Part shown: positions 1-8,076 of the stretch, one piece after another | Layout of the letters: the number at the start of each line of letters is the position of its first letter | Numbering within the stretch: position 1 is the stretch's first letter | From: JABDIP01 sp965227455 | GTDB taxonomy: Bacteria > Pseudomonadota > Alphaproteobacteria > DSM-16000 > Inquilinaceae | DNA length: 64,000 nucleotides | Direction: 5' to 3' | NCBI GenBank assembly: GCA_965227455.1 | Contig: OZ245752.1 | Span: forward strand, 3,596,001-3,660,000 | The notes under the pieces: generated by a model | Databases searched by the model: none | Seen by the model: the letters and a program-made list of their open reading frames with translations, nothing else | What the model was told of the DNA's origin: nothing | Position numbers and translations under genes: made by a program

Positions 1-450
1 ATTGCCAATCAGCCGCCGTCGCTGGGAACCCTTGCGAATGACCACCCGCTCACCGATCAGTCGGCCGGCCAGCCCGGACCGCGTTTCAATGGCGAAGTCG
101 CCGAGCTTGCTCCAGGTCCAGCGCTCCCGCCGTCCGGCCTGGGTCAGGGTCAGCCCGTCGCGATCGAGGATAAGGGCATCGCTATCCGCCGGCCGGGGCA
201 TCGCCAGGAGAGCAGCCACCGCCGCGGCAAGCACGCCGAGGGACGCGGGCACTGCGGCCTGCGCGATCGCCCAGTCGAGCCAAATCGCGACCACCGCGAG
301 CGCCGCGGGGCCGGCAAAAGCGAAAGCCATCCAAAGGACCGTGCGCAGCGCGGCGGCTTCCGGGTCAGGGCGAAAGACAATGCCGGGGGCGCCTGCGACT
401 GGCATCTCTCCAGAGGGGCCAGCGGTTACATCCAAATCCGTCTGATTCAC
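1..450 (-). CDS. Membrane protein with PH-like domain (partial)
   Basis: The minus-strand frame is open from a GTG at 450 to the window edge, so the C-terminus is missing. GGGAGG lies about 8 bases upstream of the GTG. The product has a polar N-terminus of about 40 residues, two hydrophobic segments (about residues 42-62 and 68-88) and then a cytoplasmic part containing 'LILDRDGLTLTQ' and 'RERWTWSKLGDF'. That order (two membrane helices, then a beta-rich domain) resembles small bacterial PH-domain proteins. This is a family-level guess from pattern only. It is not in an operon with the VOC gene, from which about 120 bases separate it. Confidence 0.6.
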   Translation of the reverse strand, partial: MNQTDLDVTAGPSGEMPVAGAPGIVFRPDPEAAALRTVLWMAFAFAGPAALAVVAIWLDWAIAQAAVPASLGVLAAAVAALLAMPRPADSDALILDRDGLTLTQAGRRERWTWSKLGDFAIETRSGLAGRLIGERVVIRKGSQRRRLIGN

Positions 451-570
451 GTCCCGACCTCCCGCAAGGCGCGGATCGGCAGGCGGATCGCCTGTCCGTG
501 CGATACGGGATGCCGCATCGGCGCGATGAGTGGCGCAGAGCGATCGTGCCGGCGCGTGAATAAGATTGGC

Positions 571-978
571 TTAATGCAGCCCGGGTACCCGGATCGCGAT
601 CTCCAACAGGTTCTCGTCGGGGTCGTAGATGTAGACGGATTCCAGGGGGCCGGTGGCGCCGGTACGCCGCACCGGTCCCTCGATCACCGACACGCCGCAA
701 TCCTCCAGATGCGCCAGGATCTCGCCCATCGGCGTTTCGGTCAGCAGGCAGAGATCGGCTGAGCCTGGCGTCGCATGGCGCACATTGGGGTCGATCACCT
801 GCCCCGAGATGTGCAGGTTCAGCTTCTGGCGGCCGAACATCAGGGCCCAGCGGCCCGGCTGGAACTCCTCGGCCGTCATGCCGAGCACGGTCTCGTAGAA
901 CCGGCGGGTCGCCTCCAGGTCGCGCACGGTGAGGACCAGATGGTCCAGTGCGGCGACCCGGATCGGCGGTCCCGCCAT
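571..978 (-). CDS. VOC-family (glyoxalase-like) protein
   Basis: The 135-residue product is the size of a single VOC domain pair. It opens with 'LDHLVLTVRDLEATRRFYETVLGM', the usual first strand-helix with a metal-ligand His, and ends with 'VYIYDPDENLLEIA', which carries the C-terminal Glu ligand. It resembles the STM3117/glyoxalase-bleomycin resistance group. The substrate cannot be read from the sequence. It starts 10 bases after the mdh stop on the same strand, so the two genes are probably co-transcribed. Confidence 0.88.
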   Translation of the reverse strand: MAGPPIRVAALDHLVLTVRDLEATRRFYETVLGMTAEEFQPGRWALMFGRQKLNLHISGQVIDPNVRHATPGSADLCLLTETPMGEILAHLEDCGVSVIEGPVRRTGATGPLESVYIYDPDENLLEIAIRVPGLH

Positions 979-988
979 GGCCGCGGCC

Positions 989-1948
989 CTAGAGCTCGGC
1001 CAGCATCTTCTCGGTGACCTCGACCAGTCCGCGCACCGCGGCGACCGACTTGTCGAACATGGCCTGCTCGTCGGCGGCCAGCTCGATCTCGACGATGCGC
1101 TCGACGCCGCCGGCGCCGATCACCACCGGCACGCCCACATAGATACCGTCGACGCCGTATTGCCCGGTCAGATAGGCGGCGCAGGGCAGCAGGCGCTTCT
1201 TGTCCTTCAGATACGCCTCGGCCATGGCGATGGCCGAGGAGGCCGGAGCATAGAAGGCGGAGCCGGTCTTCAGCAGGCCGACGATCTCCGCCCCGCCGTC
1301 GCGGGTGCGCTGGACGATGGCATCGAGCTTCTCCTGGCTGGTCCAGCCCATCTTCACCAGATCCGGCAGCGGGATGCCGGCGACGGTGGAATAGCGCACC
1401 AGCGGCACCATGGTGTCGCCATGGCCGCCCAGCACGAAGGCGGTGACGTCCTCGACCGAGACGTCGAACTCCTCGGCCAGGAAATAGCGGAAGCGGGCGG
1501 AATCCAGCACGCCGGCCATGCCGACCACGCGCGCGTCCGGGAAGCCGGTCACCTTCCGCATGACGCCGACCATGGCGTCCAGCGGGTTGGTGATGACAAT
1601 GACGAAGGCGTCCGGGCAATGCTGTTTCAGGCCCTCGCCGACGCTCTTCATCACCTTGGTGTTGATGCCGATCAGATCGTCGCGGCTCATGCCGGGCTTG
1701 CGCGCCACCCCGGCGGTGACGATCACCACGTCGGCGCCCGCCAGCAGGGAGTAGTCGCTGCCGCCGCCATAGGCGGCGTCGAAGCCCTCCACCGGCGAGG
1801 CCTGCGCAAGGTCCAGCCCCTTGCCGTCCGGAATGCCTTCGGCGATGTCGAACAGGACGACGTCGCCCAGTTCCTTCATGCCGGCCAGCAAAGCGAGCGT
1901 TCCACCGATCTGGCCGGCACCGACCAGGGCGATCTTCTTGCGTGCCAT
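989..1948 (-). CDS. mdh: Malate dehydrogenase (LDH-type)
   Basis: This NAD-dependent TCA-cycle enzyme interconverts malate and oxaloacetate in the cytoplasm. The 319-residue product has the Rossmann motif GAGQIGG (residues 10-16), an acidic NAD-specific Asp at 34, substrate arginines R83 and R89 in 'ARKPGMSRDDL', N121 in 'NPLDAMV', R152 and the catalytic His176 in 'GGHGDTM'. It belongs to the lactate-dehydrogenase-like branch common in alphaproteobacteria. The second ATG (1948) was chosen over 1954 because GAGGG is 7 bases from it but only 1 base from the first. It is the first gene of an mdh-VOC unit. Confidence 0.97.
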   Translation of the reverse strand: MARKKIALVGAGQIGGTLALLAGMKELGDVVLFDIAEGIPDGKGLDLAQASPVEGFDAAYGGGSDYSLLAGADVVIVTAGVARKPGMSRDDLIGINTKVMKSVGEGLKQHCPDAFVIVITNPLDAMVGVMRKVTGFPDARVVGMAGVLDSARFRYFLAEEFDVSVEDVTAFVLGGHGDTMVPLVRYSTVAGIPLPDLVKMGWTSQEKLDAIVQRTRDGGAEIVGLLKTGSAFYAPASSAIAMAEAYLKDKKRLLPCAAYLTGQYGVDGIYVGVPVVIGAGGVERIVEIELAADEQAMFDKSVAAVRGLVEVTEKMLAEL

Positions 1949-2153
1949 CTGCATTCCCTCAAGCCTGGATTGGACTCGCCCGGAATCGGCTCCCCTGCGC
2001 CGATCGGGCCGCGCGACGCCGGTTGAGTAGCGTGAATCCGGCGCAGGGGCAAGTTACCCGCTCTCGACCCCTCTAGGCGGTCAGAAACTGGTGATTAACC
2101 GTTATCGGGCAGTCTGACGGGAAGACACCCGCAATCCGACGGAGCGGCCCGTA

Positions 2154-3611
2154 ATGCACATCAGCCAACTGCTTCTGGCGCAAGGCATCATCACCGCCGA
2201 ACAGCTGGACAAGGCGTCATCGCATCTGAAGTCCGACACCGGCCGTTTCACGGACCAGCTGGTCGAACTCGGCCTGGTCAAGCAGCAGGTGATGGACGCC
2301 ATCGTGTCGCGGGCACCGCTGGCGCCGCCTTCGTTGAAGGAAATGGGCCTGCCGGTCAGCCAGCAGCTGCGCATGGTGCTCAAGGTCATGGCCACCGACG
2401 GCCTGGAGACGGGCACGCAGATCGGCCACCGACTCTGCATTCCGGTCAACCTGGTGTCGCAGTTGATCCAGGATCTGGCGGAAAAGCATCTGATCGAGAG
2501 TATCGGCCAGAGCCGGCTCAGCGATTCCGTCGAAGTCCGTTACATCCTGACGACCAATGGCCGGCAATGGGCCGCCGAGGCCCTGCATCAGAGCCAATAT
2601 GTCGGACCGGCGCCGGTCAATCTGGACGATTACTCCGCCCAGGTCCGCCGACAGAGCATGACTACCCAGCGGGTCGGCTTCGAGCAGATCCAGGCCGCCT
2701 TCAAGCGCATGGTCATCCCCGATTTCCTGCTGCGCAAGCTGGGCCCGTCGGTGAACTCCGCCACCTCGATCCTGCTCTACGGGGCGCCCGGCAACGGCAA
2801 GACCACCATCGCCCGGCTGGTCGGGCGCATCTTCGGCGACATCGTGTTCATCCCCCATTGCATCGAAGTCCAGGGCCAGATCATCAAGATCTTCGACCCC
2901 TCCATGCATGAGGCGATCATCGACGAGGACACGCCGGACGTTCAGATGGGCATCCGCCGCGACGCGCTGGACACAAGATGGGTGCCGTGCCGGCGGCCGG
3001 TGATCATCACCGGCGGTGAGCTGACGCTCGACATGCTGGACCTGAAATACAATGCCGACGTCAAGTTCTACGAGGCGCCGATCCACATGAAGGCGCTGAA
3101 CGGCACCTTCATCGTCGACGATTTCGGGCGCCAGCTGGTCAGCCCGACCCAGCTGCTGAACCGCTGGATCGTGCCGCTGGAGAACCGGGTCGACTATCTG
3201 AAGCTGCACACCGGCAAGAGCTTCATGATCCCGTTCGACGAGCGGGTCATCTTCTCCACCAACCTGGAGCCGGACGACCTGATGGACACGGCGTTCCTGC
3301 GCCGCATTCCCTACAAGCTGGAGATCCCCTTCCCGACCGAGGAGGAGTATCGCCGCATCTTCAAGATGATGGCCAAGACCCGCGACCTGGAGTGCAGCGA
3401 CACCGACGTCAACTTCGTCATCCAGGAGCTGCAGACCAAGAACGGCCAGCCGCTGGCCTGCTATCAGCCGAAATTCATCATCGAGCAGGTGATGGCGAGC
3501 TGCCGCTTCGAGGGCGTCCAGCCCAATCTGGCCCGCGACCACGTCGCCGAGGCCCTGACCAACCTCTATACCAAGCGCACCCTGGCCGGGCAGACCCAGG
3601 CGGCTGTCTAG
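2154..3611 (+). CDS. AAA+ ATPase with N-terminal secretion-ATPase-like and winged-helix regions
   Basis: The 485-residue protein has three parts. Residues 1-55 ('ISQLLLAQGIITAEQLDKA', 'LGLVKQQVM') look like the N-terminal helical domain of type II/IV secretion ATPases. Residues 65-140 look like a winged-helix region. An AAA+ domain follows, with Walker A GAPGNGKT (210-217), a Walker-B-like 'FIVDDF' (319-324) and a sensor-like 'VIFSTNLEP'. Such ATPases are found as uncharacterised proteins in many alphaproteobacteria, and no substrate is known to me. It has its own terminator at 3637 and sits upstream of the psp-like module, with a 230-base gap that argues against one operon. Confidence 0.8.
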   Translation: MHISQLLLAQGIITAEQLDKASSHLKSDTGRFTDQLVELGLVKQQVMDAIVSRAPLAPPSLKEMGLPVSQQLRMVLKVMATDGLETGTQIGHRLCIPVNLVSQLIQDLAEKHLIESIGQSRLSDSVEVRYILTTNGRQWAAEALHQSQYVGPAPVNLDDYSAQVRRQSMTTQRVGFEQIQAAFKRMVIPDFLLRKLGPSVNSATSILLYGAPGNGKTTIARLVGRIFGDIVFIPHCIEVQGQIIKIFDPSMHEAIIDEDTPDVQMGIRRDALDTRWVPCRRPVIITGGELTLDMLDLKYNADVKFYEAPIHMKALNGTFIVDDFGRQLVSPTQLLNRWIVPLENRVDYLKLHTGKSFMIPFDERVIFSTNLEPDDLMDTAFLRRIPYKLEIPFPTEEEYRRIFKMMAKTRDLECSDTDVNFVIQELQTKNGQPLACYQPKFIIEQVMASCRFEGVQPNLARDHVAEALTNLYTKRTLAGQTQAAV

Positions 3612-3636
3612 CCCGCTTACCCATATCCACGCTTTA

Positions 3637-3665
3637 AGGGCGTGCCGGCCGGCGCGCCCTTTTTC
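3637..3665 (+). terminator. Rho-independent terminator after the AAA+ gene
   Basis: A GC-rich inverted repeat (AAGGGCG...CGCCCTT with a GCCGGCCGGC core) is followed by a T-run, 26 bases after the stop codon of the AAA+ ATPase gene. Confidence 0.85.
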
Positions 3666-3844
3666 GTTTGCACTGTGAGACGGCAGTGAGCGCCCTGCCC
3701 CACCTTGCGCCCCTGCGGGTTGCGTCACGCCGCCTGGGGCCGGGGCGTATTCATTCGCATTCATCTCTTGAAATCTTCCGACGAATGCATACATATGTAA
3801 ACGTAGAGTAGAACGGTGTCGACACCAACTCAGGGTTACAGCGT

Positions 3845-4393
3845 ATGCCGGGGAAATCCGTGACGATCAGCGCACGCATCGACCGGGAGGACGCCGAGTT
3901 TCTGGCGACCGTCCCGATACCCAAGGCCACGACGCCGAGCGACAAGCTGCGCCACATCCTGGCGTCGGCCCGCGACTGGCAGCAGGGGGGCAACGACTAC
4001 GACAAATGCCTGGAGCGCATCGAGAATTGGATCGCCCCAGCCCTGCATCGCTGGCGCACGGCGGAAAACGCCGATCGCCGGCACTCCGAGCTGGTGCGGC
4101 TGATGGCGGAGTGGCTGCCGGAGGCGTTGGCCTTCCTGATCGCCACGGTGCCGGACGAGAGCCGGCACAACGGCCAGGACCGCAGCGGCGGGCTGGAGGC
4201 GCTGGAAGAGGGGCTGACCGCCCGCGCCTTCACCCTGATCGACGCGATCCTGCGGCTGGGGGTGACCGGAAAGGACCCCTGCTACGACCCGAATGCCATC
4301 AACAGCCGGGTCGAGCCGATCCTGGAACTGGCGGAGTTCATCGACTTGGCCCGCAAGCACAAGAGCAAACACAAGAGGGAGCAATCGCAATGA
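3845..4393 (+). CDS. Conserved hypothetical protein linked to PspA
   Basis: I do not recognise a named family. The 182-residue, mostly helical and charged protein begins with 'SVTISARIDREDAEFLATV', which could be a ribbon-helix-helix-like start, and ends with a lysine-rich tail (RKHKSKHKREQSQ). It has no signal peptide or membrane segment. Its stop overlaps the pspA start (ATGA at 4390), so the two are translationally coupled. The job is therefore inferred to concern PspA function or control. AT-richer sequence at 3770-3840 probably holds the promoter of the module. Confidence 0.75.
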   Translation: MPGKSVTISARIDREDAEFLATVPIPKATTPSDKLRHILASARDWQQGGNDYDKCLERIENWIAPALHRWRTAENADRRHSELVRLMAEWLPEALAFLIATVPDESRHNGQDRSGGLEALEEGLTARAFTLIDAILRLGVTGKDPCYDPNAINSRVEPILELAEFIDLARKHKSKHKREQSQ

Positions 4394-5100
4394 CCGTCAA
4401 TCTGGCAAACCGTGTCGGCCGCATCATCAGCGGCGGCTTCAACATGCTGGTCGATGCCGTCGAGGATGCCGCCCCTGAAGCCATCATGGAGCAGGCGATC
4501 CGCGAGATCGACAGCGCCATGGAAGAGGTGCGCACGGAGCTTGGCCGCACCATCGCCGCCAAGCATCTCGCCACCACCCGCCTGCAGGAAGAGAACACCC
4601 GGCACGGGGAACTGGCCGGGCAGATCGAGCTCGCCGTGAGCGAGGGCCGGGACGAGCTGGCGGAGACCGCCATCGCCCAGCAGATCGATATCGAGGCGAA
4701 GATCCCGGTGCTGGAGCGCACCATCAGCCAGGGTTCGGAGACCGAGCACGAGCTGGAAGGCTACCTGTCCGCCCTGCACGCGAAGAAGCGTGAGATGGAG
4801 GAAGAGCTCAGGACCTTCCGTGCCAGCCAGCGCCAGGCCGCGCAGCCCACGGGGGATGGCATTCCGCCCGCCGCCGTGGGCGGGGCCGGCACCGGCGCCA
4901 TCGACCGTAAGGTGCGGACCGCAAGCTCGGTCTTCGACCGGGTCAGCGAACGGGCCACCGGCGTCACCGCCGGCACAAGGGCGCAGGATCTGAAGGCCGC
5001 CGGCGAGCTTGCCGAGTTGCAGGACCTGGCGCGGCAGAACCGGGTCCGGGAACGCCTAGCGGCCATCAAGGCCCGCACCACCGCCGGCGAGGGCGCGTGA
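4390..5100 (+). CDS. pspA: PspA/IM30 family membrane-stress protein
   Basis: PspA/IM30 proteins are ESCRT-III-like and bind and stabilise stressed inner membrane. This 236-residue product starts with the amphipathic region 'MTVNLANRVGRIISGGFN' and 'EDAAPEAIMEQAIREID', followed by long coiled-coil helices (about residues 25-150) rich in Glu, Arg and Ala. A Gly/Pro linker (about 148-165) separates the C-terminal helices, which differs from E. coli PspA. Its start overlaps the previous stop and its TGA overlaps the GTG of the next gene, so it is tightly coupled. No pspB, pspC or pspF lies nearby, so control must differ from the enterobacterial system. Confidence 0.88.
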   Translation: MTVNLANRVGRIISGGFNMLVDAVEDAAPEAIMEQAIREIDSAMEEVRTELGRTIAAKHLATTRLQEENTRHGELAGQIELAVSEGRDELAETAIAQQIDIEAKIPVLERTISQGSETEHELEGYLSALHAKKREMEEELRTFRASQRQAAQPTGDGIPPAAVGGAGTGAIDRKVRTASSVFDRVSERATGVTAGTRAQDLKAAGELAELQDLARQNRVRERLAAIKARTTAGEGA

Positions 5101-5783
5101 TCGCCTTCGCTCTCCAGGGCGCCAACCTGCCGTTCACCATCGCCCTGGGGATCATGAGCGCCATCACGCTGATGGAGGTGTTGGGGGCACTGTTCGGCGC
5201 AAGCATCTCGTCCGCCGTGGACTCGCTGATGCCGGATGCCGATCTTGATGTCGACTTCGACCTGGATGCGGATGCCGACATCGACGCGCCGGACATCGGC
5301 GGCTTCCACGGCCTGCTGGACTGGCTGTGCATCGGGCGGATCCCGATCCTGATCCTGCTGATGATGTTCCTGTTCTTCTTCGGGATCTCCGGACTGCTGG
5401 TGCAGAGCATCGTGCAGGGTCTGAGCGGCTGGCTGCTGCCCGGTATCCTGGCTTCGGCCCCGGCTTTCGCGCTGTCGCTGCCGGCAGTGCATTTCGCCGG
5501 GCGCGGTTTCGAGAAGATCTTCCCGAAGGACGAGACCTATGCGGTCTCCGACGCCAGCTTCATCGGCGAGGTCGCCACCGTGACGCTGGGCACCGCCGAG
5601 GCCGGAAAGCCGGCCCAGGCCAAGCTGACCGACCGCCACGGCCGCGCCCATTACGTGCCGGTCGAGCCGGACGAGGCCGATGCCCGCTTCGAGACCGGCA
5701 GCCAGGTGCTGCTGGTCCGCCGGGACGGGCCGGTCTTCAAGGTGATCGCGGCCACCGGCGCACTGGTTTCCGAGGAATGGTGA
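5097..5783 (+). CDS. yqiJ: YqiJ-like membrane protein with OB-fold tail
   Basis: The 228-residue product has an N-terminal hydrophobic stretch (residues 10-40), an Asp-rich stretch at 48-67 (repeated D-x-D pairs), two more membrane segments (about 78-140) and a soluble C-terminal domain of about 80 residues ending 'VLLVRRDGPVFKVIAATG'. This is the layout of YqiJ/NfeD-type partners, whose OB-fold tail works with flotillins. It starts with GTG overlapping the pspA stop (GTGA) and is followed 10 bases later by the flotillin gene, matching the yqiJ-yqiK pairing known in other proteobacteria. Confidence 0.85.
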   Translation: MIAFALQGANLPFTIALGIMSAITLMEVLGALFGASISSAVDSLMPDADLDVDFDLDADADIDAPDIGGFHGLLDWLCIGRIPILILLMMFLFFFGISGLLVQSIVQGLSGWLLPGILASAPAFALSLPAVHFAGRGFEKIFPKDETYAVSDASFIGEVATVTLGTAEAGKPAQAKLTDRHGRAHYVPVEPDEADARFETGSQVLLVRRDGPVFKVIAATGALVSEEW

Positions 5784-5793
5784 GAGGGGGCAA

Positions 5794-7884
5794 ATGACAG
5801 GAGGAAAAGGACTTCGGCAATTCGAGGGAGTCGGCGACGGCACGCAGCCGATCCGCAATCCGGACAAGCCGGTAGTCGGCGGAACGGAGCCGGCGGACCC
5901 AACGGGCCCGGCCAAACCGAACACCGTCGACACGGCACCGGCGACCACAGACCCGGTGCCGGCAGAGCCCGTCACGACGACCTTGCCAGGCATTGAGGTG
6001 CCGGCAGCGTCGAACCCCGCGCAGGACGCTATGCCGGCCGGCAATGCGCCCGCAGACAGCTTTTCAACCGATCCAACAACAATAGGGGAGTTCAACATCA
6101 TGGACTTTATTCTCGCTACCTGGCCGCTCTTTGTTGCGGTCGCAATCGTCCTTCTGGGCATCGCGCTCATGGTCGCCCGCCTCTACCGCCGCGCCACCAA
6201 GGAGATCGCCTTCGTGCGGACCGGCGCCGGCGGCCAGAAGGTGATCGTGGATGGCGGCACGCTGGTGCTGCCGGTGCTGCACGAGATCATCCCCGTCAAC
6301 ATGAACACCCTTCGCCTGGAGGTGCGTCGCGCCAACGAGCAGGCGCTGATCACCCGCGACCGCATGCGGGTCGACGTGCAGGCGGAGTTCTATGTCCGGG
6401 TGCAGCCGACCAAGGAGAGCATCGCCAACGCTGCCCAGACGCTCGGCATGAAGACCATGGAACCGTCCAAGCTGAAGGATCTGGTCGAGGGCAAGTTCGT
6501 CGACGCCCTGCGCGCCGTGGCCGCCGAGATGGCCATGGAGGAGCTGCATGAGCAGCGGGTCAACTTCGTCCAGAAGGTGCAGATCGCTGTCACCGAGGAC
6601 CTGCTGAAGAACGGGTTGGAGCTGGAGACCGTGTCGCTGACCGGCCTGGATCAGACCAACCGCGAGTTCTTCAATCCGGACAACGCCTTCGACGCCGCCG
6701 GCCTGACCCGGCTGACCCTGGAGATCGAGGAGAAGCGTCAGCGCCGCAACGAGATCGAGCAAGACACCGAAGTCGCCATCCGCACCAAGAACCTGGAGGC
6801 GGAGCGCGCTCAGCTCGAGATCGGCCGCGACGAGGAATACGCCAAGCTGCTGCAGCAGCAGGAGATCGCCACGAGGCGGGCCGAGCAGCAGGCCGAGATC
6901 GCCCAGCGCGAGGCGGAGAAGAAGCGCGAAGCCGACGAGGCGCAGATCATCGCCGACCGCCAGGTCAAGCAGGCGGAAATCTCGGCCGCCCGCCAGGTCG
7001 ACCAGGATCAGATCGAGAAAGACCGTCTGATCCAGGAGCAGGAGATCGCCAAGGCGCAGTCGGTCGAGCTCGCCGAGCAGGACCGCGCTGTCGCGGTGGC
7101 GGAGAAGTCCAAGCTGCAGTCCCAGGCGGAAGCCGACGCCGATGCCGCCCGCGCCGAGGCCGTCCGGGCCGAGGAGCTGGTCGTCACCGTGCGCGAGACC
7201 GAGGCCGCGGAACGCCAGAAGGCGGTCCAGCTGGTCGAGGCACGCCGGGTCGCAGAGCGCGACGCGATCGGGATCACGGTGGCCGCCGAGGCCGAGAAGG
7301 CGGCGGCCGAGGACCAGGCCGACGCGGTGCGGACCATCGCCTCCGCCGATGCCGAGAAGCAGCGCATCGCCGCGGAGGGCGAGAGCGAGGCGGAGAAGCT
7401 GCGGGCCGCCGCGGCGGAGATCCGCTACGCCATCGACGCCGCCGGCAAGCGGGCGCTGAACGAGGCGCAGAACATCCTCTCGCCGGAGGTCATCGCCCTG
7501 CAGGTCCGCCTGGCCCTGCTGGAGCAGCTGCCGCAGATCATCGAGCAGAGCGTCAAGCCGATGGAGCAGATCGACGGCCTGAAGATCATCCAGGTCGACG
7601 GGCTGAACGGCCCGGCCAACGGCAATGGTGCGGAGTCCGGCGGCGGTGGCGGCAACGGCAACCTGGCCGAGCAGCTGGTCGACACGGCCCTGCGCTATCG
7701 CGGCCAGGCGCCGCTGGTCGACGCCCTGCTGAAGGATATCGGCCTGGAAGGCGGCAGCCTGGGCGGCATGACCCAGGCCCTGGGCACCGGCCTGAACGGC
7801 GCCAATGGCGATGCAAACGGGCTGGCCGAAACGACCAAGGCGATCGGCAAGGCCGGTGGTGGACCGGAGGGTGCCAGCGCCTGA
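5794..7884 (+). CDS. yqiK: Flotillin YqiK family protein with N-terminal extension
   Basis: Flotillins are SPFH proteins that form large cages or scaffolds in membrane microdomains. From Met at 6100 the order is: one membrane helix ('ATWPLFVAVAIVLLGIALMV'), SPFH domain (about 200 residues, 'VRRANEQALITRDRMRVDVQ'), then a long Glu/Ala/Gln-rich coiled coil and a Gly/Asn-rich C-terminus. Two starts are possible. ATG 5794 has a purine-rich ribosome site and adds 102 Pro/Thr-rich residues. ATG 6100 has GGGGAG upstream and gives the usual family start (594 residues). The long form is recorded because the frame stays open and both signals are good. The downstream core is certain; the start is not. 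Confidence 0.85.
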   Translation: MTGGKGLRQFEGVGDGTQPIRNPDKPVVGGTEPADPTGPAKPNTVDTAPATTDPVPAEPVTTTLPGIEVPAASNPAQDAMPAGNAPADSFSTDPTTIGEFNIMDFILATWPLFVAVAIVLLGIALMVARLYRRATKEIAFVRTGAGGQKVIVDGGTLVLPVLHEIIPVNMNTLRLEVRRANEQALITRDRMRVDVQAEFYVRVQPTKESIANAAQTLGMKTMEPSKLKDLVEGKFVDALRAVAAEMAMEELHEQRVNFVQKVQIAVTEDLLKNGLELETVSLTGLDQTNREFFNPDNAFDAAGLTRLTLEIEEKRQRRNEIEQDTEVAIRTKNLEAERAQLEIGRDEEYAKLLQQQEIATRRAEQQAEIAQREAEKKREADEAQIIADRQVKQAEISAARQVDQDQIEKDRLIQEQEIAKAQSVELAEQDRAVAVAEKSKLQSQAEADADAARAEAVRAEELVVTVRETEAAERQKAVQLVEARRVAERDAIGITVAAEAEKAAAEDQADAVRTIASADAEKQRIAAEGESEAEKLRAAAAEIRYAIDAAGKRALNEAQNILSPEVIALQVRLALLEQLPQIIEQSVKPMEQIDGLKIIQVDGLNGPANGNGAESGGGGGNGNLAEQLVDTALRYRGQAPLVDALLKDIGLEGGSLGGMTQALGTGLNGANGDANGLAETTKAIGKAGGGPEGASA

Positions 7885-7914
7885 CGGCGACTTCAGGGAC
7901 GGCCGATAGGCCGT

Positions 7915-8034
7915 CCCCCTCACCCTAGCCCTCTCCCGCAAGGGGAGAGGGATTCTGCCGCCGACCGGATATGACCCCTCTCCCCTTGCGGGAGAGGAAG
8001 GGGCCCGCGGCGAAGCCGTGGGAGGGTGAGGGGT
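7915..8034. repeat. Dispersed ~120-bp double-palindrome repeat, copy 1
   Basis: Outer arms begin CCCCTCACC and end GGTGAGGGG. Two inner, inverted CCCTCTCC-type palindromes face each other across a short spacer. The same arrangement recurs at 17306 and 28180. The layout is that of a REPIN (two REP sequences in inverted orientation). It lies between the convergent yqiK and zapE genes. Confidence 0.85.
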
Positions 8035-8047
8035 CTTGAGAGTGATC

Positions 8048-8070
8048 GACCCGGGCATCGCGCCCGGGTC
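8048..8070. terminator. Hairpin between convergent yqiK and zapE
   Basis: GACCCGGGC and GCCCGGGTC arms are separated by a 5-base loop. It lies just past the zapE stop on the minus strand and beyond the repeat for yqiK. No T-run follows, so termination is probable but not certain. Confidence 0.5.
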
Positions 8071-8076
8071 TCCGAT

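Noticed and set aside
2..445. Plus-strand frame at the window start
   Set aside because: The minus-strand frame has two membrane helices and a good GTG start; the plus frame is Arg/Ser/Ala-rich shadow.
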